Assembly: GCA_964036045.1 (NCBI GenBank)
Contig: OZ038402.1
Span: 4,939,427-5,003,426 of the forward strand
DNA length: 64,000 nucleotides
Reading direction: 5' to 3'
Source: Eutreptiella sp. 'Long Island Sound 2002'
Lineage: Eukaryota > Euglenozoa > Euglenophyceae > Eutreptiales > Eutreptiaceae
The notes beneath the pieces were generated by a model. It was not told the DNA's origin, made no database searches, and was given only the letters and a program-made list of their open reading frames with translations. Positions 42,998 to 54,900 of this stretch are shown in pieces. Numbering within the stretch: position 1 is the first letter of the stretch; each line of letters opens with the position of its first letter. Both the position numbers and the translations under genes were made by a program.

Positions 42998-45900
42998 TTA
43001 AGAATCAAACAGGTCCTGCAACGAAGATTTGGCTTGAAGGCGCATTGCCTCCTGGTCCATGATTTCCTGCATCATCTCCAACCGCTTTTCATGACGGCCC
43101 TCCTGAATAAGGGTCTGGAAGAACCGCGTCAGGAGGTCTCGCAACGGGGCTGCCTCCTCCCGGAAATCCTCCTGCAGACAGCATCGAAGGCACAAAGGGG
43201 AGCAGGGAGAGGGGATGGGCGGTGGAGAGAGAGGACGCAGAGGAGCGAGGAGGCGCAAAGTGAAAGGCGCTGGTGAGGGAATGAAGAGAAGGGATAGAGG
43301 AAGGCAGCGGGGCTGGGGGGGCCACTGAAGTGGCATAAAACGAACAGCAAATCAAACAAAAATGAGGCAATCTACTCTGTCAGTCTGAAACAAGTGCATC
43401 TTTATTGTGCACTTGCAGACCTGGTTCGACCTCAATCATCATTGAGGCAGACAAACACGACGAGCGGAGGTGAGTGTGAGAGGGGGTGGGGGGCAGATGG
43501 AGGGCACGAGTGAAATTGAAAGACAGCGGGAGAGGGAGAGGTGGAGGAAGGGGGACCAGAAATGCAACAGGGACACCGAGAAAAGGGAGCGAGGGGGCAG
43601 GCGATCGGAGGCGGGTGTGAGAGAGTGTGAGAGGGTGTGAGAGGGTGTGCGCAGCGATGGATGGACGGATGCTCTTCCAGCCCTTTGGGAAGAGGAGTGC
43701 CCAGTACAAATTGAGGAACTGTTGCACTGGGCACCCATTAAGCGCTGCAATCTGGGCGGCAGCGGATGTACAGGGCCACGGGGCACTGCACTTTGAGCTC
43801 GGGCTGCATGCGCTCGGCTCTGGCCCCCCGGCAACCCCTGTCTCGGGGCTTCACTTCACTTGGGTTGAGGTGGGGGAGATCAAGGGGACGTTGGGGGTCA
43901 GTGCGGTTGGCCCTTGCTGCACGCCACCACTCACTATGGGGCCTTGGGTTTGACAATATTGTGATATGTGAAATTTGGTGCGAGAAGCCTGTAGGGGGGC
44001 TCAAGGGGCGGCGCGGAATTGAGATGCGGCTGCGCTTCCGTGTGGTTAATTTTCCGGTCCCCCCAAACGATTTTCTGAGGGTACGGAACAGTTTAAAAAC
44101 TGATTGTATCGCAGAGTCCACTGGGAAGAGGGTGGGTGCTGGGGTCGTGGAGTTAGTGATACATACAACGTATCCCCCCCCCCTAACCCCATGTTGATGG
44201 TGCGAACCACGATTCTTCTTTCCGGAAAGGGGCGGGGGATACAACCACGTTGAGGGGGCATTGTGCCTGGTCGTGCACCACGATGGTGCAGGACAGCGAG
44301 TTGGGGACCGCGGTGGTGCGTCACCACCGTGGTGCATTGTGGCCAACGGGGTGCATTGTGGCCAACGGGGTGCATTGTGGCCAACGGGGTGCATTGTGGC
44401 CAACGGGGTGCATTGTGGCCAACGGGGTGCATTGTGGCCAACGGGGCACCATGGCGGTGCATGCTTGCGGATCCAGCACCACGACGAGGGCGGACGGGCG
44501 CTCCTGCGTCAAGCGCGGATGACGTACGTGGGTGGATTTGTGCCGCATGCAGCCGCGTGCGAGGACACGCGGAATATTGGCCAAGGGGGGGCCTGGTTGG
44601 TGCTCGATGAAACGCAACAGTCGCCGGGAAGAAGGCTCCCCCGAGCAAGTCTGGTTGTGAAGGCAGGGAGCCCTGCCGGCATGTCACGGGACCAGGGGAG
44701 GGGGCCATTGATCAGTAACCCCCTGCCACCCGGTGGAGAACAAGAGACACGGGCAAACCACCGGCGCCGCCCCTAGCGCCCCATGCCCAGGAGCACAGTG
44801 CTCCTGGACCATACGAGAACGTGACTGCGACAAGGGGGGGGGGGGAGCTCGGCCATCGTGAGACCTGCTGCCACCCGAAAACCCCCGAGCCTGGGAGCAC
44901 GGTGCTCCCAAACCCAAAAAGAACATGACCGTGAGGGGGGGGAACATGGGGAGCTAGTTCATCGAAACACCTTGCTGCCACCTGTTGAAGCTGGGAACAC
45001 CGGAGCACGCACTGACAAGGGACGGAACATGGGGCCACGGTGGCAAACATCACAATGGGAATGCAAGGATGCAGTCCGTCCCGCATGCTACCACCTTGAG
45101 GGGGTTTATACTGGTGGGAGGTGGGAGAGGGAGAGGGGGAGGGAGAGGCAGAGGGAGATGCAGAGGCAGAGGGACAGAGAGAGGGGGGGGGAAGGGGGAG
45201 GGAGAGGGGGATGCAGAGGCAGAGGGAGATGCAGAGGCAGAGGGACAGAGAGAGGGGGAGGGAAGGGGGAGGGAGAGGGGGATGCAGAGGCAGAGGGAGA
45301 TGCAGAGGCAGAGGGACAGAGAGAGGGGGAGGGAAGGGGGAGGGAGAGGGGGATGCAGAGGCAGAGGGGGAGGCAGGGGGAGATGCAGAGAGAGAGAGGG
45401 AGATGCAGACGGAGAGGGAGATGGAGACGGAGAGGGAGATGCAGAGGCTGAGGGAGAGGGGGAGGGGGAGGGGGAGGGGGAGGCAGAGGGATCGTTGGAT
45501 TTAGGGTCATTGACCTAGTGCAATCCGCAGGGCTTGAAGAGCTTTTTGGGGGGTCTAGCCAGGACTCAGGGTAGCAAGCAAGCACGAGGGGGTAGATGAT
45601 CATGACTCACAGTGGGACATTCTGCCCATGTTTCGATGGATGTGACCTACGAGGGGCAGACAAGACGGACGAGGCGGGGGAAGAGGATGGCGATACCTGC
45701 AGCTGCCGGAACTTCACTTGAAGATTCTCTGGGAGGTCCATGAGGCGGAGCTGCGGTCGCCACTCGCCCGTCTCCGTCAGGAACTGTCGCACAATGGCCG
45801 CCTCCCCCTTGGCCCTTTCCTGCTGTAATAAGAGCAGCCGCTCTTGGACCAGGGCCTGAGGTTGGGAATGGACAGCAGGAGGTGCAGGTCCCGAGGTCGG

Positions 45901-48900
45901 TAAGCGGCGCCGTGTGGCCCGCTGCCCCCCCCCCCCCCCCAGGGATGCATTAGAAGGGAAGGGGCCTCCAAGGCAGCCCCAGAAGCGGCTAGACAGGCGG
46001 TTGGAGGGTCTGCAAAGCGGTTGGGGGCGGATACTGTCGGTTACAAATACCATTGAGCCTGGCACTTGCTGCCAGGGGGACAGTGGCTGGGCATAGGCAG
46101 GGAGCCCTGGAACGGGGGCAGGGGTACCCCCCCCCCTCTTCCAATGCATCCTGCCCCCCCCCCCCCCCCTTCCGCTGTGGGATGCAGACGTTGAATGCCA
46201 ACCCTTTCCACAAAGGCACAAGGCTGCAGAGCAACAAAGTCAGAACAAAAAGCTCTTCACTGTCCCACACGCGGCTGCCTGGAAAGTGTGCGGCACGCAC
46301 TCATGGGATCCAGTTTTAGGGGATAGAGGCCTCAGAATCAAAAAACCCATTGGGGGATGGTCTTATTGGGTAAATTAATGATTTTACAAGGGGTTGGACA
46401 TCAAATATCATGCCTTGGGGTATGCTACGCGAAGGACCCCCAAAAAGGGGGGTATACGACGCCCGCGCCTGCGCTTGATCTAACAACCTCTCTTCAAGGT
46501 GATTTTGAGTATTTTGAGTATAAACACATAGTATGAAAAAAAAAAGTTTCGCCTTCGGTGCCGGACAGTTTTCTCTAGAGACACTTGCTGGTGGCCGACC
46601 CGGCACCGCTAGCGTTCAAAACCCGGGGGGGGAGGGGGGGGGGGCTGGGGGGTGTCGCATACAAGGACTGGGCCCGGCCGCCCCCCCCGGGCATGGGATG
46701 CTCCTTCCTCCCCACTGCCTTCCATGTCGCAACACAGTGTCTAGGCCCGGCGATCCAGTCCCTGGAGGGAGGGGCCGATCGGAATGTGACCAGATTTCGC
46801 AGGCTCCATGAGGCCCGGAGTGCCGATCAGTACCCCAGCCCCAGCGGGTGTTCGCAGGGACAGCGTGGGCTGGCAGTACCTCTAGGTCCATTGCCTATGT
46901 GTCTTCAATGGACGCGGCGCCACAACGCCCTCATGGTCCTCCCCAGAGGGTGCGTAGGGTGGGCATTTGGTGAAACCTAGTATGCACGTAGCAAAACCTA
47001 TAAAATGTAGCAAAACCTAGTAAAAATAAATTTATTTTAAAAATTTATTTCAAAAAATGTATTTTTTTACTAGGTAAAAAAAGCAAAAATTTTAAAAATT
47101 TTCCCTTACTAGGTTACTAGGTAGTGACAAATTTGGACTTGAATTTGAACAAAAAACACCAAATTGATGGGGGGGGGGGTTTCAACGGTAGGTGGTATTT
47201 GTGTTTGAGGGCATGGTGCCCCCTGGTCTATTCCAGGCCACTTGTGTAAGTGGCGCCCCACCCGGGCCAAACCGTGTATTGCAAGGTCAGCAGAAATAAA
47301 ATGAGGCTCAAGAAAAGAAGGAGCTTTTATATCACAACTATATATACATATATGAGGTGCACACACGTGTGCTTTATATGAAGTCGCAAAACACGCGCTT
47401 GTAGATGAGGTCCGCGTTCTTATCTTTGTATGTGGGTTGTGCAGAGGGAGGGTTGTGCTTGCACATGTTGCGAAGCACGCCCGTGGTCTTTGTTTCCAAC
47501 TCTTTGATTAGATTTTTGTCATACTCCAATTTCCCAGAGGCATCTTTGGGGTAATGCTCTGGAACAAAAAATTCTTGACCACGGATCACCACCTTTGGAC
47601 GGACCTCATCTACAGAAGGCGGCTTGTCAACCACAAGCCGGTCACCCAAGGCGAATGCCAACACAATGCATGCCAATGTGGCAGTAAATTGCACTCTCCA
47701 ATTGCGCAATGCCACACATATCTCCGAGGGACAGAAACCGGAAGCATGCAGGGCACACTGATAAACTGCACATTCAGGGCACGTGATGTGGGCTGTGTCG
47801 TCGCAAAAAAAGCAAGACGAACGGCTGGGTGAACAACAGGGCGTAGCATACACCCGTGCCAAGGCCTAACTGGGTGTGGTCTCAATAGGGGGGGCATGCG
47901 GAGAATTGCGATAGTGCAAAGCTGCCTGTGCAATCTCACGCAACAACCACAATCTGTCTTGTGGAAGTTGGATGCTACTTTAGACAACACGCCTAGACAA
48001 AAGACCCACCGCTTCAGAGCAGGGGGCAGAATCAGAGGTGGCCCACAAGTGGGCAAGGTGTCTACATAACCCTTGCCGCCTGCGGGGTCCCCACCGCTTC
48101 AGAGCAGGGGGCAGAATCAGAAGTGGCCCACAAGTGGGCAAGGTGGCTACATAATCCCTGCCGCCTTGGGGGTCTCCACCGCTTCAGAGCGGGGGGCAGA
48201 ATCAGAGGTGGCCCACAAGTGGGCAAGGTGGCTACATAACCCTTGCCGCCTGCGGGGTCCCCACCGCTTCAGAGCGGGGGGCAGAATCCGAGGTGGCCCA
48301 CAAGTGGGCAAGGTGGCTACATAACCCCTGCCACCTGGGGGGTCCCACCGCTTCGGAGCGGGGGCAGAATCAGAGGTGGCCCACAAGTGGGCAAGGCGGC
48401 TACATAAACCCTACCGCCTGGGGGGTCCCCACCGCTTTAGAGCGGGGGGCAGAATCACAGGTGGCCCACAAGTGGGCAAGGTGGCTACCTAGTAACCTAG
48501 TTAAATTTTTTTTTACTAATTTCCGAAAAATGTGCGGATCATGCCGAGTGCTTTTTCACTCCATGATCCAGGGAATCGGGGCCCTGGGATGCTGCTGCCC
48601 GTGGCAGGGCGGGAAGAAAATTGCTCTGCGGGGGGGGGTGACACGGAGGCCCATTTTCCAACCCCCCCCCCTCCTTCGGCTACTCAAATGTGGGGGGGGA
48701 AATTATTGGTGGAAAAAACTTTTTCCGGCCAAAATTTGTGTTCCTGCGCCTTTGGCGCCAACATCCGTTCTTACACAAAACAAAGGGCCCGACACGGAAC
48801 NNNNNNNNNNNNNNNNNNNNNNNNNNNNNNNNNNNNNNNNNNNNNNNNNNNNNNNNNNNNNNNNNNNNNNNNNNNNNNNNNNNNNNNNNNNNNNNNNNNN

Positions 48901-51900
48901 NNNNNNNNNNNNNNNNNNNNNNNNNNNNNNNNNNNNNNNNNNNNNNNNNNNNNNNNNNNNNNNNNNNNNNNNNNNNNNNNNNNNNNNNNNNNNNNNNNNN
49001 CCACCTGAGGTGCGGGGCAGGGGGGGGGCGAGGCGGGGGAGGCGATGACCTGCCAGAGGTTCGCGGTGTGCCAGAACGTGCCGTCCACTCCGCGGGTCCC
49101 GAGGTTGTCGGCGATGAGGACCTCCCGACTGAACCGCACGGCCTCGGCGTCGTCGATCTTGGAGTGCAGCTGCACCACCCGCTCGAAGGTGCGCGTCAAC
49201 TGCAGCTCCGCCCCTTTCACGTTCTCGCCCTCGTCCTGCGGTCACGGGGGGAGGGAGGGGGGGGGGCAGTTGGAATGGGCCCCGCTGCGAACCACCCCCC
49301 CCCCGCTATCTGTCGGGGGGGGGGGGGGGGGGGGGGTTAGAGGGCTGTTGTCGGAGGGGGGAGGGGTTAGAGGGCTGTTGTTGTTGTTGTTGTTGGGGGG
49401 GGGGGGGGTTAGAGGGCTGTTGTTGTTGGGGGGGGGGTTAGAGGGCTGTTGTTGTTGTTGGGGGGGGGGGGGTTAGAGGGCTGTTGTTGTTGTTGTTGGG
49501 GGGGGGGTTAGAGGGCTGTTGTTGTTGGGGGGGGGGTTAGAGGGCTGTTGTTGTTTGGGGGGGGGGGGGGTTAGAGGGCTGTTGTTGTTGGGGGGGGGGG
49601 TTAGAGGGCTGTTGTTGTTGTTGGGGGGGGGGGGGGGGTTAGAGGGCTGTTGTTGTTGGGGGGGGGGGTTAGAGGGCTGTTGTTGTTGTTGGGGGGGGGG
49701 GGGGTTAGAGGGTTGTTGTTGTTGGGGGGGGGGGGGTTAGAGGGTTGTTGTTGTTGTTGTTGGGGGGGGGTTAGAGGGCTGTTGATGTTGTTGGGGGGGG
49801 GGGTTAGAGGGCTGTGGTTGTTGTTGGGGGGGGGGTTAGAGGGCTGTTGTTGTTGTTGGGGGGGGGTAAGAGGGCTGTTGCCGTTGGGGGGGGGGGGGGG
49901 GGTTAGAGGGCTGTTGTTGTGGTTGGGGGGGTGGGGTTAGAGGGCTGTTGTTGTTGGGGGGGGGGGTTAGAGGGCTGTTGTTGTTGTTGTTGGGGGGGGT
50001 TAGGGGGCTGTTGTTGGGGGGGGGGGGGGGGGGTTAGAGGGCTGTTGTTGTTGTTGGGGGGAGGGGGGGTTAGAGGGCTGTTGTTGATGTTGGGGGGGGG
50101 GGGGGGGTTAGAGGGCTGTTGTTGTGGTTGGGGGGGGTTAGAGGGCTATTGTTGTTGTTGGGGGGGGGGGGGGGGGTTAGAGGGCTGTTGTTGTTGTTGG
50201 GGGGGGGGGGGGTTAGAGGGCTGTTGTTGTTGGGGGGGGGGTTAGAGGGCTGTTGTTGTTGGGGGGGGGGTTAGAGGGCTGTTGTGGTTGGGGGGGTGGG
50301 GTTAGAGGGGTGTTGTCGTTGGGGGGGGGGGGTTAGAGGGCTGTTGTTGTTGTTGTTGGGGGGGGGTTAGGGGGCTGTTGTTGGGGGGGGGGGGGGGGTT
50401 AGAGGGCTGTTGTTGTTGTTGGGGGGGGGTTAGAGGGCTGTTGTTGTTGTTGGGGGGAGGGGGGGTTAGAGGGCTGTTGTTGATGTTGGGGGGGGGGGGG
50501 GGGGTTAGAGGGCTGTTGTTGTGGTTGGGGGGGGTTAGAGGGCTATTGTTGATGTTGGGGGGGGGGGGGGTTAGAGGGCTGTTGTTGTTGTTGGGGGGGG
50601 GGGGGGGGGTTAGAGGGCTGTTGTTGGGGGGGGGGGGGGTTAGAGGGCTGTTGTTGTTGGGGGGGGGGTTAGAGGGCTGTTGTTGTTGTTGTTGCTGGGG
50701 GGGGGGTTAGAGGGCTGTTGTTGTTGGGGGGGGGGGGGGGGGTTAGAGGGTTGTTGTTGTTGTTGGGGGGGGGGTTAGAGGGCTGTTGTTGTTTGGGGGG
50801 GGGGTTAGAGGGCTGTTGTTGTTGTTGGGGGGGGGGGGGGGGTTAGAGGGCTGTTGTTGTTGTTGGGGGGGGGGGGGGGGGGTTAGAGGGCTGTTGTTGT
50901 TGGGGGGGGGGTTAGAGGGCTGTTGTTGTTGGGGGGGGGGGTTAGAGGGCTGTTGTGGTTGGGGGGGTGGGGTTAGAGGGGTGTTGTCGTTGGGGGGGGG
51001 GGGGGGTTAGAGGGCTGTTGTTGTTGTTGTTGGGGGGGGGTTAGGGGGCTGTTGTTGGGGGGGGGGGGGGTTAGAGGGCTGTTGTTGTTGTTGGGGGGGG
51101 GTTAGAGGGCTGTTGTTGTTGTTGGGGGGAGGGGGGGTTAGAGGGCTGTTGTTGATGTTGGGGGAGGGGGGGGGTTAGAGGGCTGTTGTTGTGGTTGGGG
51201 GGGGTTAGAGGGCTATTGTTGTTGTTGGGGGGGGGGGGGGGGTTAGAGGGCTGTTGTTGTTGTTGGGGGGGGGGGGGGGGGGGGTTAGAGGGCTGTTGTT
51301 GTTGGGGGGGGGGTTAGAGGGCTGTTGTTGTTGGGGGGGGGGTTAGAGGGCTGTTGTGGTTGGGGGGGTGGGGTTAGAGGGGTGTTGTTGTTGGGGGGGG
51401 GGGGGTTAGAGGGCTGTTGTTGTTGTTGTTGGGGGGGGGTTAGGGGGCTGTTGTTGGGGGGGGGGGGGGGTTAGAGGGCTGTTGTTGTTGTTGGGGGGGG
51501 GTTAGAGGGCTGTTGTTGTTGTTGGGGGGAGGGGGGGTTAGAGGGCTGTTGTTGATGTTGGGGGGGGGGGGGGGGTTAGAGGGCTGTTGTTGTGGTTGGG
51601 GGGGGTTAGAGGGCTATTGTTGTTGTTGGGGGGGGGGGGGGTTAGAGGGCTGTTGTTGTTGTTGGGGGGGGGGGGGGGGGGGTTAGAGGGCTGTTGTTGG
51701 GGGGGGGGGGGGGTTAGAGGGCTGTTGTTGTTGGGGGGGGGGTTAGAGGGCTGTTGTTGTTGTTGTTGTTGGGGGGGGGGTTAGAGGGCTGTTGTTGTTG
51801 GGGGGGGGGGGGGGGGTTAGAGGGTTGTTGTTGTTGTTGGGGGGGGGGTTAGAGGGCTGTTGTTGTTTGGGGGGGGGGTTAGAGGGCTGTTGTTGTTGTT

Positions 51901-54900
51901 GGGGGGTGGGGTTAGAGGGCTTTTGTTGTGGTTGGGGGGGGGTCAGAGGGCTGTTGTTGTTGTTGGGGGGGGGGGGTTAGAGGGCTGCAGTTGTTGTTGT
52001 TGGGGGGGGGGGGGTTAGAGGGCTATTGTTGTTGGGGGGCGGGGGGGGGGGTTAGAGGGCTGTTGTTGGGTGGGGGGGGTTAGAGGGCTGTTGTTGTTGG
52101 GGGGGGGGGTTAGAGGGCTGTTGTCGGGGGGGGGGGGGGATTAGAGGGCTGTTGTCGGAGGGGGGAGGGGTTAGAGGGCTGTTGTTGTTGTTGGGGGGGG
52201 GGGGCTGGGTGGGTTGGAGGGCTCTTGTTGTTGTTGGGGGGGGGGGCTTAGAGGGCTGTTGTTGTTGTTGGGGGGGGGGTTAGAGGGCTGTTGTTTTTGT
52301 TGTTGGGGGGGGGGGTTAGAGGGCTGTTGTTGGGGGGGGGGGGGTTGGAGGGCTGTTGTTGTTGTTGGGGGGGGTGGTTGGAGGGCTGTTGTTGTTGTTG
52401 GGGGGGGGGTTAGAGGGCTGTTGTTGTTGTTGGGGGGGGGTTAGAGGGCTGTTGTTGTTGTTGGGGGGGGGGGTTAGAGGGCTGTTGTTGGGGGGGGGGG
52501 GGGTTAGAGGGTTGTTGTTGTTGTTGGGGGGGGGTTAGAGGGCTGTGGTTGTTGTTGTTGTTGGGGGGGGGGTTAGAGGGCTGTTGTTTGGGGGGGGGGG
52601 GGGGGGGGTTAGAGGGCTGTTGTTGTTGTTGGGGAGGGGGGGGGGTTAGAGGGCTGTTGTTGTTGTTGGGGGGGGGGGTTAGAGGGCTGTTCATGTTGTT
52701 GTTGGGGGGGTTAGAGGGCTGTTGTTGTTGTTGGGGGGGGGGTTAGAGGGCTGTTGTTGTTTTTGTTGGTGGGGGGTCAGAGGGCTGTTGTTGTTGGGGG
52801 GGGGGGTTAGAGGGCCGTTGTTGTTGTTGTTGGGGAGGGGGGTTAGAGGGCTGTTGTTGTTGTTGGGGGGGGGGAGGGTGTTAGAGGGCTGTTGTTGATG
52901 TTGGGGGGGGGGTGTTAGAGGGCTTTTGTTGTGGTTGGGGGGGGGGGGTTAGAGGGCTGTTGTTGTTGTTGTTGGGGGGGTTAGAGGGCTGTTGTTGTTG
53001 TTGTTGGGGGGTTAGAGGGCTATTGTTGTTGGGGGGCGGGGGGGGGGGGTTAGAGGGTTGTTGTTGTTGTTGGGGGGGGGGGTTAGAGGGTTGTTGTTGT
53101 TGGGGGGGGGGGGGGGGGGGGTTAGAGGGCTGTTGTTGTTGTTGTTGGGGGGGGGGGGGGGTTAGAGGGCTGTTGTTGTTGTTCGGGGGGGGGTGGGGGG
53201 GGGGTTAGAGGGTTGTTGTCAAGGGGGGGGGGGTTGGCACAAGGCCTTGGTGGTGGAGGGGGGGCGGGGGGGGCTGGTGTTGTTGTTGGGGGGGGGGGTA
53301 GGATGGCTGTTGTTGTTGTTGTTGGGGGGGGTTAGAGGGCTGTTATTGTTGGGGGGGGGTTAGAGGGCTGTTGTTGTTGGGGGGGGGGGGTAGAGGGCTG
53401 ATGTTGTTGTTGTTGGGGGAGGGGGGGTTAGAGGGCTGTTGTCCGGGGGGGGGGGGGGGGTTGGCACAAGGCCTTGGTGGTGGAGGGGGGGCGGGGGGCG
53501 GGGGGCTGGTGTTGTTGTTGGGGGGGGGGGAGCACCGGGCCGCAAACGGGTCCCCAAGCGCTCCACACATGCACGTCCTGGTGTGCACATGCAGCGATGT
53601 GCGGCGGGTCTTCAAAGCACAACTTTCGAGACTTGGTATACCACGTGTGGCCTGCTTTGTTCCGCACACCTGTGTTTTTCTTTTGGGGGGGGGGCGGGGG
53701 GGTCAGGGCCTGACCAGGCTATTGCTAAAGGACCCGGGCTTTGGGCTTCGGGCTTGTCTTCCCGATCCGAAGAGGGCCTTAGGGGCCCACGGAGTGCCTC
53801 TCATTGGGGAAGTTAGGCTCAGGCGCACCTCACTCACCCTCGGACCATGCGGTGTGAGAGCGGGGTATACACCTCCTAGTGCGGACGTGCTTGTGCAGGC
53901 AAGGGACAACGTGGCATGGCACATGCAAGGCATGGAAAGCGGGTTGGGTATCCTCACTGGAAGCGGTCTTGAGTCGGTAGCGTGTAGACCACTGCTGTGT
54001 CCCACAGGAGCACGTGATGCCTAATGGCTAGAGTGTTCATGGGCCCAGGCAGCATTTGGAGCAAGGGTTGTAAGGCGGATACGATAGCGAGGATTACTAG
54101 GGGTTCCGGGTGAACCTGCACAAGGTGTGTAATGGACGGGTCCTGTAGATTGGGGTGGACCAAAAATGATACTGCTGGGGCCCACCGTGCAGAGGGGGGG
54201 GGAGGCATTCGCATAGGCAGTCGACCCCACGCCAGCATCCGCCAGTGCTGCATGTGGCACGTGGTCCAGCGGGCGAGGAACGCCACCGACAGTGGTAGGA
54301 CATGGGCACTGAGCTCAGACACATGTGGGTTGAGGGTTGAGCTTGGCCGAGTGGCCCACTCAAGGGTGTCCAGGACCATCAGCAGGTCCGTGAGCGAGGG
54401 GGAGCTGTCAGCCATGGCTTCCAGGACGACACGAACACGGTCACACGTACCGCCCTGTGCCGCTGAGGATGGGTGTGCAGACCTGACAAGGCCAGAGGGA
54501 GAAAAGACGGTCCACCTGTGGGGTGGAAGGGGGGATGGCGTGTGTAGGTCCGTCTCTAGCGCCACAGTGACGGAGGTGTTGCTGGCGGGCTGTACGACGG
54601 TAGTACCGTCAGGCAGGTATGACCCCTCCAGCTTGGGTATCATGGTGAGGAGTCGCACAAATGCCCACTGGCTGCGCACGAGAAACGATGGGCAGGAGTG
54701 GGCTATGTGGGACCAGGGGTGGTCCACGAGTGTGTCGCAGTAATCGCAGGTGTAGTAATGCACGGAGATGGGGGGGGGGGGGTGAAACAGCAGCGCTCGC
54801 AAGCGCAAGGCAAGGACCAGAGGTGCCCTGGGGAGGGTGGAGTTCAGGAGGAGGGCCGAGAACGCCGCAGCGTTCCACACTGACGTGTCCCATGCCGCCA

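Larger units (their letters stand above)
47108..48501. mobile_element. Segment bounded by perfect 17-bp inverted repeats
   Basis: ACTAGGTTACTAGGTAG at 47108-47124 is exactly inverted at 48485-48501. The 1.39 kb between holds a Cys-rich frame and an 84-bp tandem array. This is the look of a DNA transposon, but the flanking bases (TTTCCCTT and TAAATTTT) are not a target duplication, so the boundary type is uncertain. Confidence 0.5.

Noticed and set aside
45106-45603. Arg/Glu/Gly-rich plus-strand and Leu/Pro/Ser-rich minus-strand frames
   Set aside because: Translations of the polypurine array.
49519-53208. Open frames rich in Cys-Trp-Gly or Leu-Gly through the minisatellite
   Set aside because: They are direct translations of the repeat unit in one strand, with no flanking gene.
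49316-53530. Interstitial telomere, because of TTAGGG-like TTAGAGGG and TTAGGGGG
   Set aside because: The unit is much longer than a telomeric repeat, with variable TTG and G tracts; only a few units contain TTAGGG.
53428-53700. Possible extra exon between the minisatellite and the LINE
   Set aside because: Short frames on both strands, no motif, and the LON exons A and B already join in phase without it.
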